DNA from: Phycisphaeraceae bacterium
GTDB lineage: Bacteria; Planctomycetota; Phycisphaerae; Phycisphaerales; UBA1924
Assembly (NCBI GenBank): GCA_009827205.1
Contig: WUAK01000001.1
Location: 1-36,932, forward strand
Direction: 5' to 3'
Length of the DNA: 36,932 nt
Each line of letters starts with the position of its first letter. Positions within the stretch are counted from its first letter, which is position 1. This document shows, piece by piece, positions 15,393-24,162 of this stretch. The notes below the pieces were generated by a model that was not told the origin of the DNA, did not search any database, and saw only the letters and a program-made list of their open reading frames with translations. The translations under genes were made by a program, and so were the position numbers.

Positions 15393-16586
15393 TTGGCGTT
15401 GTCCCCTGCTGAACTCGAACGCGCCAAGCGCTTTCTCGACCTCGCCGCCCGTGTCGCGTGGCGCGCCGGCGGGCACGCCGAGCCCAACCCCCTCGTCGGG
15501 TGTGTCATCGCAAAGGACGACACCGTTCTTGGCATCGGGCACCACAAGCAATTCGGGAACCTCCACGCCGAACGCGAAGCTCTCGCCAACGCAAAGATGA
15601 GAGGCAACGACGTCGCGGGCGCAACCGCGTACGTCACGCTCGAGCCTTGCTGCCACCACGGCAAACAACCTCCCTGCACCGAGGCGCTCATCGAGGCGGG
15701 CATCAAGCGAGTCGTCTTCGCAAGGCACGACCCCGCGGAAGAGTCCTCAGGTGGTTGCGCGATCCTCGAGCGCGCAGGCATCGAGGCTGTCCACTGCGAC
15801 GCGAGTGAAACAGCCGTCCACCTGTCCGACCCGTTCTTCAAGCGCATCCGCACGGGCATGCCCTGGGTCATCGCCAAGTGGGCGCAGACCGTCGACGGCC
15901 GCGTCGCCACGCGCACGGGCCAGAGCCAGTGGATCAGCTCCGACCGATCGCGCAGGCGTGTGCACAGGCTCCGCGAGCGGATGGACGCCATCATCACGGG
16001 TCTCGGGACCGCCAGCTACGACGACCCGATGCTCACCGCACGCGTCGGCAGGAAGCCAAGGCGCGAACCCAGACGAGTCGTCATCGACACCGATCTCGAC
16101 CTGCCCTCAGACTCGAAGCTCGCGCTCACCGCTCGCGAGGTGCCCGTCACCGCGTGTTGCGCCAACGAGCTCAAGTCGGGCGAGTTCCTGCGCCCAAGAC
16201 GCGAGGCGCTCGAAGCGATGGGCGTCGAGATCATGGGCGTCCGGTCCGACAGCAGAAGACTCGATCTCGATGTCATGCTCCAACAGCTCGTCACCGAGTA
16301 CGACGTCACAAACGCGCTCATCGAGTGCGGCCCGGGCCTGCTCGGCTCGTTCTTCGAGCACGACCTGGTCGACGAAGCGGTCGTCTACATCGCGCCGCTG
16401 CTCCTGGGTGACGAGATGGCAAAGGCCGCCGCTTCGGGCAGAACCGTTCCGACGCTCTCAGGCGGGCGCAACTTCAAGCTCATGCACGTCAAACGCGTGG
16501 GCGATGATGTCGAGCTGATCTACAGAAGACCTGTTGAGCACGCGCCTGTGGTCACAAACAACAACATCTCAGACAAACCTGAGTGA
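15393..16586 (+). CDS. ribD: Riboflavin biosynthesis deaminase/reductase
   Basis: 397 aa, starting at TTG 15393 just 2 nt after the preceding stop; no in-frame ATG or GTG fits the family start better. N-terminal deaminase (~1-150): HAE at 58-60 and PCCHHGKQPPC at 85-95 supply the zinc ligands (His58, Cys86, Cys95) and the proton shuttle Glu60. C-terminal reductase (~155-385): WVIAKWAQTVDGRVAT, then ISSDRSRRRVHRLR and ALIECGPGLLGSFF, typical of RibD. It converts diaminohydroxyphosphoribosylamino-pyrimidine to the ribitylamino product. It is odd in an operon of acyl-CoA enzymes. Its 3' end overlaps the convergent ygfZ by 18 bp. Confidence 0.95.
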   Translation: MALSPAELERAKRFLDLAARVAWRAGGHAEPNPLVGCVIAKDDTVLGIGHHKQFGNLHAEREALANAKMRGNDVAGATAYVTLEPCCHHGKQPPCTEALIEAGIKRVVFARHDPAEESSGGCAILERAGIEAVHCDASETAVHLSDPFFKRIRTGMPWVIAKWAQTVDGRVATRTGQSQWISSDRSRRRVHRLRERMDAIITGLGTASYDDPMLTARVGRKPRREPRRVVIDTDLDLPSDSKLALTAREVPVTACCANELKSGEFLRPRREALEAMGVEIMGVRSDSRRLDLDVMLQQLVTEYDVTNALIECGPGLLGSFFEHDLVDEAVVYIAPLLLGDEMAKAAASGRTVPTLSGGRNFKLMHVKRVGDDVELIYRRPVEHAPVVTNNNISDKPE

Positions 16587-17771
16587 CTCTTGCACAACAC
16601 CCTTGACCTCACCCGACTCAGTCGCAATCGCGACCTCTGTCCCCGCTTCGTGCGAGTCCCATTTCAGGATCGCAAGGCAAGCCGAATCGCCGCCGAGCAA
16701 CGGGCTGAGCGTTGCGCTCGAGACCGCGCCGACCTCTTTCCCCTCGACGAGGACGGGTGAAGCGGTCACGGGCTCGGGCGCGTTCTCGTCTGTCGGTGCT
16801 GCGCACTTGATCGCGCGGATAATCTGCTTCGGGTGACCGAGCGAGTGCATCCGAGCGACGATCTCCTGCCCGAGGTAACAGCCCTTCGTAAACGACACGC
16901 GCTCCTCGATGACACCCGTCTCCCCCGGCAGGCTGTCGGGCCCGAAATCAAGGAAAAACAGCGGTATCCCCGCCTCGATCCTCGCGATATTGAATGCGTG
17001 CCAGCCGGCCAGTCTGAGCCTGATCGAAGCGCCTGGCGATGTGTCATCGCGAAAGCCCGCACCCTCTTCGCCGATCTCGTCCTGATCGCCGGGCATCCCG
17101 ATCTGGCACAGCTTCGTGAAGACAGCCTCCGCGTTCGCTGCCTCGATAAGCAATCCGAACTCCGGCACACCAAGACGCTCAAGGCGATCGATGACCACCC
17201 GTGCACCAGCGATCTTCACCTCGCACGATTCACGATCACCGAGATCCTGCGGCGCGCTTCCTGCAACAACCTCATCAACGACCAACGGCAACAGATCAAC
17301 CGATGTCGGTCCGATGAGCGACATCCGGTGCCAGTCGTTCGATACGTCTTTCAGATTCGCGTCCTCGGCGAACAGAAACGCATCGAGTGTGGTCATAAAC
17401 GTCTCACGCGAGTGCGTGTCGACATCGATGAACACCGAACCGCTCGCACCGATCACACGCACATCGGCGTCGATCCTGCCCTTGCGGTTGAGCCAGAAGC
17501 TCTCCCTGCTCACGAGCCCGCCGCCCTCGAGGGGCTTGAGTTCCTGTGTGAGCATGCGGTTGAGGAAGTCGACCCGGTCGGAGCCGCTGATCTCAACCGT
17601 GCCCCTGCTCGGCAGATCGATCAGCACACAGTTGGAGCGCAGCGCCGCGTATTCGAACTCCAGGACACCAAACCCCTGAACGAGCTCAACCCCAGCATCG
17701 GGAGGCCCGTACGGCGCGATGTCGGCTTGTCTTCGGAGAAGCTCGCTTCTGATCGGTGAGGGGATTGCCAT
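16569..17771 (-). CDS. ygfZ: Folate-binding Fe-S cluster maintenance protein
   Basis: 400 aa, longer than E. coli YgfZ (~326). The GcvT-like folate-binding fold is evident, and the YgfZ signature KGCYLGQE is at 296-303 (the K-G-C-Y-x-G-Q-E motif whose Cys is needed for function). It supports repair or assembly of certain Fe-S enzymes, e.g. MiaB-type radical SAM proteins. On the minus strand, TACGGT-TGGGTT-ATG places a TANNNT box exactly 6 nt before the start, without a Shine-Dalgarno. The last 18 bp overlap ribD on the other strand. QueG and other Fe-S proteins elsewhere in the window are possible clients only in a general sense. Confidence 0.95.
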   Translation of the reverse strand: MAIPSPIRSELLRRQADIAPYGPPDAGVELVQGFGVLEFEYAALRSNCVLIDLPSRGTVEISGSDRVDFLNRMLTQELKPLEGGGLVSRESFWLNRKGRIDADVRVIGASGSVFIDVDTHSRETFMTTLDAFLFAEDANLKDVSNDWHRMSLIGPTSVDLLPLVVDEVVAGSAPQDLGDRESCEVKIAGARVVIDRLERLGVPEFGLLIEAANAEAVFTKLCQIGMPGDQDEIGEEGAGFRDDTSPGASIRLRLAGWHAFNIARIEAGIPLFFLDFGPDSLPGETGVIEERVSFTKGCYLGQEIVARMHSLGHPKQIIRAIKCAAPTDENAPEPVTASPVLVEGKEVGAVSSATLSPLLGGDSACLAILKWDSHEAGTEVAIATESGEVKGVVQESLRFV

Positions 17772-17777
17772 AACCCA

Positions 17778-17783
17778 ACCGTA
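17778..17783 (-). promoter_or_regulatory. -10 box TACGGT, 6 nt before ygfZ
   Basis: On the minus strand TACGGT-TGGGTT-ATG (start at 17771). No purine-rich ribosome site is present. Confidence 0.45.
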
Positions 17784-17899
17784 GCCCCGACAAGCCCGGT
17801 CGTGATTTCACCGCGATCAGCCCGAGAGTGCAAACCCGGACAGCTTGAGCCATACACTCTTACCCGTCAGGCAACACATCAACTCTGTGGGAGTCTCCA

Positions 17900-18952
17900 A
17901 TGAACGTCGATCTGCTGGCCCGTCTCTGTGAAACCCCTGGCGTCCCCGGACGCGAAGAACGCGTCCGCGCCCTGATCGAAAGCGAGATCGGCGGCCTCTT
18001 CGACTCCGTCGAAACCGACGCGATGGGCTCACTCATCTGCACCAGAAACTCGCGCACCGGCAGCGACGACGCCGCAACAGTCATGATGCTCTGCCACATG
18101 GACGAGATCGGCTTCTACGTCTCTCACATCGACGAGAACGGCTTCCTCTGGATCAACAACGTCGGCGGATTCGACACACGAAACCTCTTCTCCAGGCGCG
18201 TCCTCGTCTGCACCGAGTCGGGTGACATCCCCGCGGTCATGAACCCGGGCGGCAAGCCAGTGCACATCGCCTCGCCCGAGGATCGCAAGAAAGTCCCTGA
18301 AATCGCGGAGTTCTTCGTCGATACAGGCATGCCCAAAGAAGAGGTCAAGAAGAAGGTTCAGATCGGTGACTACATCGTCATGGACGAGCCCTTCAAGCAG
18401 ATGGGCGAGAAGCTCGTCTCCAAGGCGCTCGACAACCGGGTCGCCTGCTGGCTTGGCATCGAGTCCATCCGCCAACTCGACAAGGCGGGCGCCAAGCACG
18501 ACGCAAACATCGTTGTCTCGTTTACGGTTCAGGAAGAGGTCGGCCTCCGCGGCGCCAAGACGTCATCCTTTGCGGTCCGACCCGACATCGGCATCGGTCT
18601 CGACGTCACGCTCGCGTGCGACACACCCGGTGTCCCAAAGCAAGAGACCTGCACCGTTCACGGCGAAGGCTTCGCGCTGCACATCAAGGACAGCAGCTTC
18701 ATCTCCGACTACGCCCTCACAAACGAGTTCCAGAAGATCGCAGAGGGCAAGAACATCAAGTTCCAGCGCTCGATCCTCTCGGGCGGCGGCCAGGACGGAG
18801 CCGCGGCTCAGCAGGCGGCAGCCGGTGCACGTGCGATCGGGATCACCGTCGGCACGAGGTACATCCACACCGTGACCGAGATGTGCGACAAGGGCGACCT
18901 CGAAGCAGCCCGGAACATCCTCGCCGAGTATCTCGCTCAGGCGAAGAAATAA
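17900..18952 (+). CDS. M42-family metallo-aminopeptidase
   Basis: 350 aa, the family's usual size. ATG at 17900 follows a GGGAG Shine-Dalgarno. The metal-site pattern of M42 enzymes is complete: His66 and Asp68 in CHMDEIG, Asp178 in SKALDNR, Glu212-Glu213 in QEEVGLRG, Asp235 and His323 in RYIHT. These are di-zinc or di-cobalt peptidases that form 12-mer tetrahedral shells and trim oligopeptides in the cytoplasm. Annotated relatives are sometimes miscalled endoglucanases. The peptide preference cannot be read from the sequence. A TACACT box lies ~45 nt upstream. Confidence 0.95.
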   Translation: MNVDLLARLCETPGVPGREERVRALIESEIGGLFDSVETDAMGSLICTRNSRTGSDDAATVMMLCHMDEIGFYVSHIDENGFLWINNVGGFDTRNLFSRRVLVCTESGDIPAVMNPGGKPVHIASPEDRKKVPEIAEFFVDTGMPKEEVKKKVQIGDYIVMDEPFKQMGEKLVSKALDNRVACWLGIESIRQLDKAGAKHDANIVVSFTVQEEVGLRGAKTSSFAVRPDIGIGLDVTLACDTPGVPKQETCTVHGEGFALHIKDSSFISDYALTNEFQKIAEGKNIKFQRSILSGGGQDGAAAQQAAAGARAIGITVGTRYIHTVTEMCDKGDLEAARNILAEYLAQAKK

Positions 18953-19053
18953 ACCAGGTCTGATAATATCGGCAATTCCCCACAATAAGGACTATGGGGT
19001 ATTCATCTTATTCAATGCGGACGGATCCGCACGGGTTGTATACAATGTCCCAG

Positions 19054-19941
19054 ATGGATCCCTTCCGCCTCGAAACCGAGCGCCCCGGCTCATCGCCGGG
19101 TGTTGTCACCCTCTGGCTTGAGCAGGAGGGTCGTCCCGTGGTCGTGCTCGATCACGAGCTGATCCAGCGCCTCGAAACGACGCTCAAATCGCTCCCGGCG
19201 AACGCCGAGGGGCTCATCCTCGCCTCGGCTGCCCCGCGTGCGTTCGTCGCCGGCGCCGACCTTCAGGCGATCATGGCGCTCGACAACAACCAACTACACC
19301 GGTACCTCGACTACGCCAGCGGCGTGTTCGGCATGATCAGCGATCTGCCCTACCCCACCGCCGCCGCGATCCACGCCGCGACCCTTGGCGGTGGTCTTGA
19401 GCTTGCCATGCACTGCGATGCACTGATCGCAAGCCGCCCCGAGAGCAAGCCTTACCCGGTTGGGCTTCCAGAAGCCGGGCTCTCGATCTGCCCTGGCTGG
19501 GGAGGCACGAACCTGCTCCCGGCGCGCATGGATCCGGCAAACGCGATCCGGCTGACCGCCGAGGGCAAGCCCATGCTCTTCGATCAGGCCGAACAAGCAG
19601 GACTCTTTGATGCCGTCGCAGAGACACAGGGTGATCTCATCGAGGCGTGCACAAACTGGATCAGAAGCCAGCCGGGCCCTGTGAGCCGAGCGGGCACGCC
19701 GAGCCGGTGGATCGGTATGAAAGAGGTTGCCCCCGGAGTGCTCGAAGCACTCGACAGTGTGCGGGGTGAGATCACCTCCGCGCCGGGCCAGGCCGTGTGC
19801 GATGCAATCGACACCGGCCTCGCCAAGGGCTGGAACGCCGCTCTTGCGGTCGAGCAGGAGCACCTTGTCCGACTTCGGAACGAACCGGCGGGCAAAGAAG
19901 CAATCGAGGCTTTCTTCGCTAGGTCGGCGAAGAAGGCATAA
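19054..19941 (+). CDS. Enoyl-CoA hydratase, FadB/FadJ N-terminal type
   Basis: 295 aa from the ATG at 19054; Mets at 19045 and 18994 are alternatives. The region before 19045 has poor codon use, and TACAAT (19041-19046) ends 7 nt before 19054, so the short form is preferred. Both catalytic Glu residues are present: Glu116 in GGGLELAMHCD and Glu140 in VGLPEAGLS. VAGADL (65-70) completes the active site. The C-terminal ~90 residues end in AIEAFFARSAKKA, the type of linker that in FadB/FadJ leads into the 3-hydroxyacyl-CoA dehydrogenase half, which is absent here. A stand-alone hydratase half, upstream of an acyl-CoA dehydrogenase, fits beta-oxidation. Confidence 0.85.
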   Translation: MDPFRLETERPGSSPGVVTLWLEQEGRPVVVLDHELIQRLETTLKSLPANAEGLILASAAPRAFVAGADLQAIMALDNNQLHRYLDYASGVFGMISDLPYPTAAAIHAATLGGGLELAMHCDALIASRPESKPYPVGLPEAGLSICPGWGGTNLLPARMDPANAIRLTAEGKPMLFDQAEQAGLFDAVAETQGDLIEACTNWIRSQPGPVSRAGTPSRWIGMKEVAPGVLEALDSVRGEITSAPGQAVCDAIDTGLAKGWNAALAVEQEHLVRLRNEPAGKEAIEAFFARSAKKA

Positions 19942-20060
19942 AACAATCTATAGAGGGGCGGACCACGAACCAACGCCCTCGACGGGCACCCGTGAACGCC
20001 CTTCGAACCAGACCGGTGACCTCGGAGAGGGCACCGATGCAGCAGAGGAAGGATCATCAG

Positions 20061-21980
20061 ATGGCTGATCTCAAGGACATGAAGGGTCTCTCGGAGAAAG
20101 ACCGCAAAACCCTCGAAGAAGCCGAGGCACTGCTCGGGGCTGAACCCGACACGATGGGCTTCGTCAAGAACATGTTCTGGGGCCGGTTCCAGGAAGAGAT
20201 GATCTTCCCGTACCCCGAGACGCCTGCCGACGAGCAGGCACGCTGCGATCAACTCCTCGCTGAGCTCGAGGAGTACCTCAAGAACGAACACCCATCGATC
20301 GAGATCGATCAGCACGAAGAGATCCCCGAGTGGGTCGTCGAGCGCCTGTTCAAGATGGGTGCAATGGGCTGCACAGTCCCGACCGAGTACGGCGGGCTGG
20401 GCTTTGGCATCACGAGCTACAACCGCGTCCTCGAGATGATCGGCAAGTACTGCGGCTCAACCGCGGTCATGGTCAGCGCCCACCAGTCGATCGGCTGCAA
20501 GGCCATCATGCTCTTCGGTACCGATGAGCAGAAGAAGCGTTGGCTCCCAATCGTTGCACGCGAACAGCTGAGCGCCTTCTGCCTCAGCGAGCCAAACGTC
20601 GGCTGCGACGCGGGCGGGCAGGAAACCCACTGCGAGAAGAACGACGACGGCAGCTTCACGCTCAACGGCGAGAAGAAGTGGTCCACCTCGGGAGCTCTTG
20701 CCGGCATCTTCACCGTCATGTGCAAGCAGACGATGCCCGACGGCAAGGAGAAAGTGACTGCCCTCGTCTGCACGCCTGACATGGACGGCATCGATATCTT
20801 CGAGAAGAACCGATCCAAGTGCGGCATCCGCGGCACCTGGCAGGCACGCATCAAGCTTGAGAACGTCAAGGTCCCAGCAGAGAACCTGCTCCACAAAGAA
20901 GGCAAGGGGCTCAACGTCGCCCTCACGTGCCTCAACTACGGCCGATGCACGCTCAGCGCCGGCATGACAGGCGGCGCCAAGCGGGCGATGGACCAGGCCA
21001 TCAAGTGGGGCCACACCCGATACCAGTTCGGTGACCCGCTCGACGACAAGCAGCTCGTCCGCCAGCGCATCGCACACATGGCAGCACTCACCTACGCGAT
21101 GGACGCGGTCCTTTACATGACCACGGGCATGCTCGACCGCAACGACAAGGACATCATGGTCGAGACCGCGATCTGCAAGGTCTTCTGCTCAGAGATGGGC
21201 TGGCGCGTTGTCAACGACGCCATGCAGATCATGGGCGGCGAAGGCTACATGACTGAGAACGAGCTCGAGCGCATCTTCCGCGACTCACGCATCAACACCA
21301 TCGTCGAGGGCTCAAACGACCTGATGTGGTCGTTCATCTTCGGCTACGGCGGCAAGCAGCTCGGCGAGTGGATGCTCGGCATGCGTGACAACGCCAAGAG
21401 CAGCATCTTCAAGCCCGCGTTCCTCGCCAAGGCGATCCCGCTCGGTATGGAGGTCTTCCTCGGCATCCGACGCAAAGCGCCCGAGATCAAGAACGTCCAC
21501 CCGTCGCTCCGCCCATATGCGGACCGGCTCCGCAAGCTCATCAGCGAGTTCACCTACCAGTTCAAGCAGATGTCCAAGAAGCACGACGCGGCGATGCTGC
21601 AGAGACAGGTGCCCCAGTCCCGTCTGGCGCTGGCTGCCATCCAGCTGCACGCCTGGGCTTGCACGCTCAGCAAGCTCGACCGGGACATCCGCACCCACGG
21701 CAACAACGGGGGCGAGGAGTTCGCACGCGACAAGGCTGCTGCGCTGCACTTCTTCGATCTCGCAGAGCTCGATGTCGAGGCGTTCTTCCGCGAGGGCTAC
21801 CGCAACGCGGACGACACGATGGAAGCCGCCGCGGAAGCAGCAATGAAGCACAACCAGACGCTCCCCACGGATCTGTTCATCATCCCCGAGAGGACCCCCA
21901 CCGACATGCGTGGCAAGGGCCGCAAGTCACGCGACGAAGCGGTCAAGAAGTTCCCGGGCGACAAGCACGTACATTCGTAA
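20061..21980 (+). CDS. VLCAD-type acyl-CoA dehydrogenase
   Basis: 639 aa from the ATG at 20061, which has the strong AGAGGAAGG Shine-Dalgarno; an earlier in-frame Met at 20037 lies before it. Core motifs: FCLSEPNVGCDAG (substrate/FAD loop), KKWSTSGALAG, NYGRCTLSAGMTG, and QIMGGEGYMTE. The catalytic Glu is in IVEGSND, at residue ~416, the position used by MCAD/VLCAD rather than by isovaleryl-CoA dehydrogenase. The extra ~190 C-terminal residues resemble the extension of VLCAD/ACAD9-like enzymes. It catalyses FAD-dependent alpha,beta-dehydrogenation of an acyl-CoA; chain length is not determinable. It is 36 bp upstream of E1alpha and is likely co-transcribed. Confidence 0.95.
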   Translation: MADLKDMKGLSEKDRKTLEEAEALLGAEPDTMGFVKNMFWGRFQEEMIFPYPETPADEQARCDQLLAELEEYLKNEHPSIEIDQHEEIPEWVVERLFKMGAMGCTVPTEYGGLGFGITSYNRVLEMIGKYCGSTAVMVSAHQSIGCKAIMLFGTDEQKKRWLPIVAREQLSAFCLSEPNVGCDAGGQETHCEKNDDGSFTLNGEKKWSTSGALAGIFTVMCKQTMPDGKEKVTALVCTPDMDGIDIFEKNRSKCGIRGTWQARIKLENVKVPAENLLHKEGKGLNVALTCLNYGRCTLSAGMTGGAKRAMDQAIKWGHTRYQFGDPLDDKQLVRQRIAHMAALTYAMDAVLYMTTGMLDRNDKDIMVETAICKVFCSEMGWRVVNDAMQIMGGEGYMTENELERIFRDSRINTIVEGSNDLMWSFIFGYGGKQLGEWMLGMRDNAKSSIFKPAFLAKAIPLGMEVFLGIRRKAPEIKNVHPSLRPYADRLRKLISEFTYQFKQMSKKHDAAMLQRQVPQSRLALAAIQLHAWACTLSKLDRDIRTHGNNGGEEFARDKAAALHFFDLAELDVEAFFREGYRNADDTMEAAAEAAMKHNQTLPTDLFIIPERTPTDMRGKGRKSRDEAVKKFPGDKHVHS

Positions 21981-22016
21981 ATCGGCTGACGACGAAACAC
22001 ACAAGGACGCAACGCC

Positions 22017-23141
22017 ATGCCGAAGACCACCGCATACACAGCGACCATCGAGTACATCTCGATCCTCGATGAGCAAGGCAAGTTCGACGACAAGCTCGGC
22101 AAAGGGCTGATCACCGACGAGCAAGCACTCGACCTGTACGAGCGCATGACCGTCTGCCGCCAGCTCGACGAGTTCGCGTTCAAGCTCCAGCGCTCAGGGC
22201 GCATGGGCACCTACCCGCAGAACAAGGGCCAGGAAGCGGCCGCCGTGGGTTCGGCGCTCGCGCTCACGCCCGGTCAGGACTGGGTCGTGCCCAGCTACCG
22301 CGAGAACGCGGCTCTGTTCATGATGGGCCTGCCTATGCACTACGTCCTCCAGTACTGGATGGGCGACGAGCGAGGCAGCCAGGTCCCAGAGAACGTCAAA
22401 ATGACGCCTCTGTCAGTTCCCATCGGCACGCACATGCTCCACGCTGCGGGCATCGGCTACGCCGAGAAGATCCGGGGCACCAAAAACGTCGTGGCGACCT
22501 ACTTCGGCGACGGCGCAACGAGCGAAGGCGACTTCCACGAGGCGATGAACTTCGCCAGCGTGCTCAAGTCACCTGTCATCTTCATCAACCAGAACAACTC
22601 GTGGGCCATCAGCGTCCCGCGTGAGAAGCAGATGGCTTCCGAGACCGTCGCGCAGAAAGCACTCGCTTACGGCATGCCGACCGTGCGTGTTGACGGCAAC
22701 GACATCTTCGCCGTCAAGTACGCGATGGACGACGCCGTCAAGCGTGCCCGCGCTGGCGACGGACCTTCGTTCATCGAAGCCGTCACGTACCGCCTCGGTG
22801 ACCACACGACCGCCGACGACGCGAGGCGCTACCGCGACCCGCAGGAGGTCGAGAACTGGATCGCCCGTGACCCCCTGATCCGCACTCGAAAGTACCTCGA
22901 ATCGCGCAAGCTCTGGGACCAGAACAAGGACGACACGCTCCAGGAGCGGGCCAAGACCATCGTCAAGGAAGTCGTCGCGACCGCCGAGGGTGTGTCGAAG
23001 CCCGAGGTCGAGAGCATCTTCAACGCGATGTTCGCCGAGCCCCACACCGAGCTCGTCAGACAGCGCGACACCATGCGGACCAGCAGCCTCGGCAAGGACC
23101 CGAGCCAGACCGGACTCAAGAACACGACCCAGAACGTCTGA
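22017..23141 (+). CDS. pdhA: 2-oxoacid dehydrogenase E1 alpha subunit
   Basis: 374 aa. ATG at 22017 with AAGGA upstream. The thiamine diphosphate motif runs from GDG (164-166) to NN (193-194), with GDGATSEGDFHEAMNFASVL the characteristic core. Other E1alpha landmarks are QNKGQEAAAVGSAL, PSYRENAALFMMGLP, ASETVAQKALAYG and DHTTADDARRYR. The sequence is of the Bacillus PdhA/branched-chain type, so pyruvate and branched-chain 2-oxoacids are both possible substrates. The pdh symbol is a convention here. It pairs with E1beta (17 bp downstream) and E2. Leucine-pathway genes nearby make a branched-chain role attractive, but this is inference. Confidence 0.9.
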   Translation: MPKTTAYTATIEYISILDEQGKFDDKLGKGLITDEQALDLYERMTVCRQLDEFAFKLQRSGRMGTYPQNKGQEAAAVGSALALTPGQDWVVPSYRENAALFMMGLPMHYVLQYWMGDERGSQVPENVKMTPLSVPIGTHMLHAAGIGYAEKIRGTKNVVATYFGDGATSEGDFHEAMNFASVLKSPVIFINQNNSWAISVPREKQMASETVAQKALAYGMPTVRVDGNDIFAVKYAMDDAVKRARAGDGPSFIEAVTYRLGDHTTADDARRYRDPQEVENWIARDPLIRTRKYLESRKLWDQNKDDTLQERAKTIVKEVVATAEGVSKPEVESIFNAMFAEPHTELVRQRDTMRTSSLGKDPSQTGLKNTTQNV

Positions 23142-23158
23142 CACAACGGAACCAAACC

Positions 23159-24132
23159 ATGGCAACACTGAACCTTGTTCAAGCGATCAACCTCGCACTC
23201 CAGCAGGAGATGCAGAAGGATGACCGTGTCATCGTGCTCGGCGAAGACGTCGGTCCCAACGGAGGCGTCTTCCGCGTCACCGAAGGACTCCACGCGCAGT
23301 TCGGCGACGACCGCGTGATCGACACGCCGCTCGCAGAGTCTGGCATCATCGGCACCGCCATCGGGATGGCGATGAACGACCTGAGGCCCGTCCCCGAGAT
23401 CCAGTTCGAGGGCTTCCTCGGGCCGGCGTACGACCAGATCGTCAACCACGCCGCTCGCTCACGCTCACGCTCACGCGGCGCGATCACCGTCCCCCTGACC
23501 ATCCGCGTCCCGGTGGGAGGTGGCATCCACGCGCCCGAGCTCCACTCTGATTCGCCCGAGGCGATCTACGCACACTCGCCCGGCATCAAGGTCGTCATGC
23601 CGACCACCCCCTACGACGCCAAGGGTCTGCTCATCAGCGCCATCCGCGACCCCGACCCGGTGATCTTCTTCGAGCCAAAGCGCGTCTACCGCAGCTTCCG
23701 CGAAGAGGTCCCCGAGGACGAGTACACCATCCCGATCGGCGAGGCCAAGATCGTCTCCGAGGGCGACGACCTGACCGTCGTCACCTGGGGCGCCAGCCTC
23801 TTCCAGTGCATCGAAGCACTCGACAACGCACCCGATGATGTCTCGATCGAGCTGATCGACCTCCGCACCATCGACCCGTTCGACATGGACACGATCGCAG
23901 CCAGTGTCGAGAAGACCGGGCGCTGCGTTGTCGTGCACGAAGCCGCGATGACGTGCGGCCTTGGCGCCGAGATCTCGAGCCGCGTGCAGGAGCGGTGCTT
24001 CCTGCACCTTAGGCCCCCGTGCAGCGCGTGACGGGCTTTGACACACTCATGCCGTACTACAAGCTCGAGAACGAGTACCTTGTCAACGCCAAGCGTGTTG
24101 GCCAGGCGATCGAGGAAGCACTGGCGTACTAA
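23159..24132 (+). CDS. pdhB: 2-oxoacid dehydrogenase E1 beta subunit (one-base frameshift)
   Basis: The reading frame from ATG 23159 matches E1beta (VIVLGEDVG, RVIDTPLAESGIIG, PEIQFEGF, GGGIHAPELHSDSPEA) but shifts at ~24010 and stops early at 24031 after 290 aa. The +1 frame from 24011 continues with the expected C-terminus (EAPVQRVTGFDT, then PYYKLENEYLVNAKR) to the TAA at 24130-24132. One missing base, most simply a G before 24011 (CTT-[G]AG-GCC), would restore a normal 324-aa protein. It is flanked by intact E1alpha and E2, so a sequencing error or very recent lesion is more likely than an old pseudogene. It forms the E1 tetramer with PdhA. Confidence 0.9.
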
Positions 24133-24162
24133 GCCGACGGACTCACGAAGAAGGACTCTCAC

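Noticed and set aside
18994..19053. N-terminal extension of the FadB-type hydratase (ATG at 18994)
   Set aside because: An AAGGA lies only 2 nt before it and its codons (TAT, TCA, TCT, TTG) are unlike the neighbouring genes; TACAAT 7 nt before 19054 favours the shorter form. Not fully excluded.
23456..23480. Short CTCACG tandem repeat inside E1beta
   Set aside because: It encodes the Arg/Ser stretch where E1beta normally has an Arg-rich loop; three to four units in frame are probably ordinary coding sequence.
24005..24015. Programmed frameshift in E1beta
   Set aside because: CACCTTAGG has no slippery heptamer or downstream structure that I can see; a missing base is simpler.
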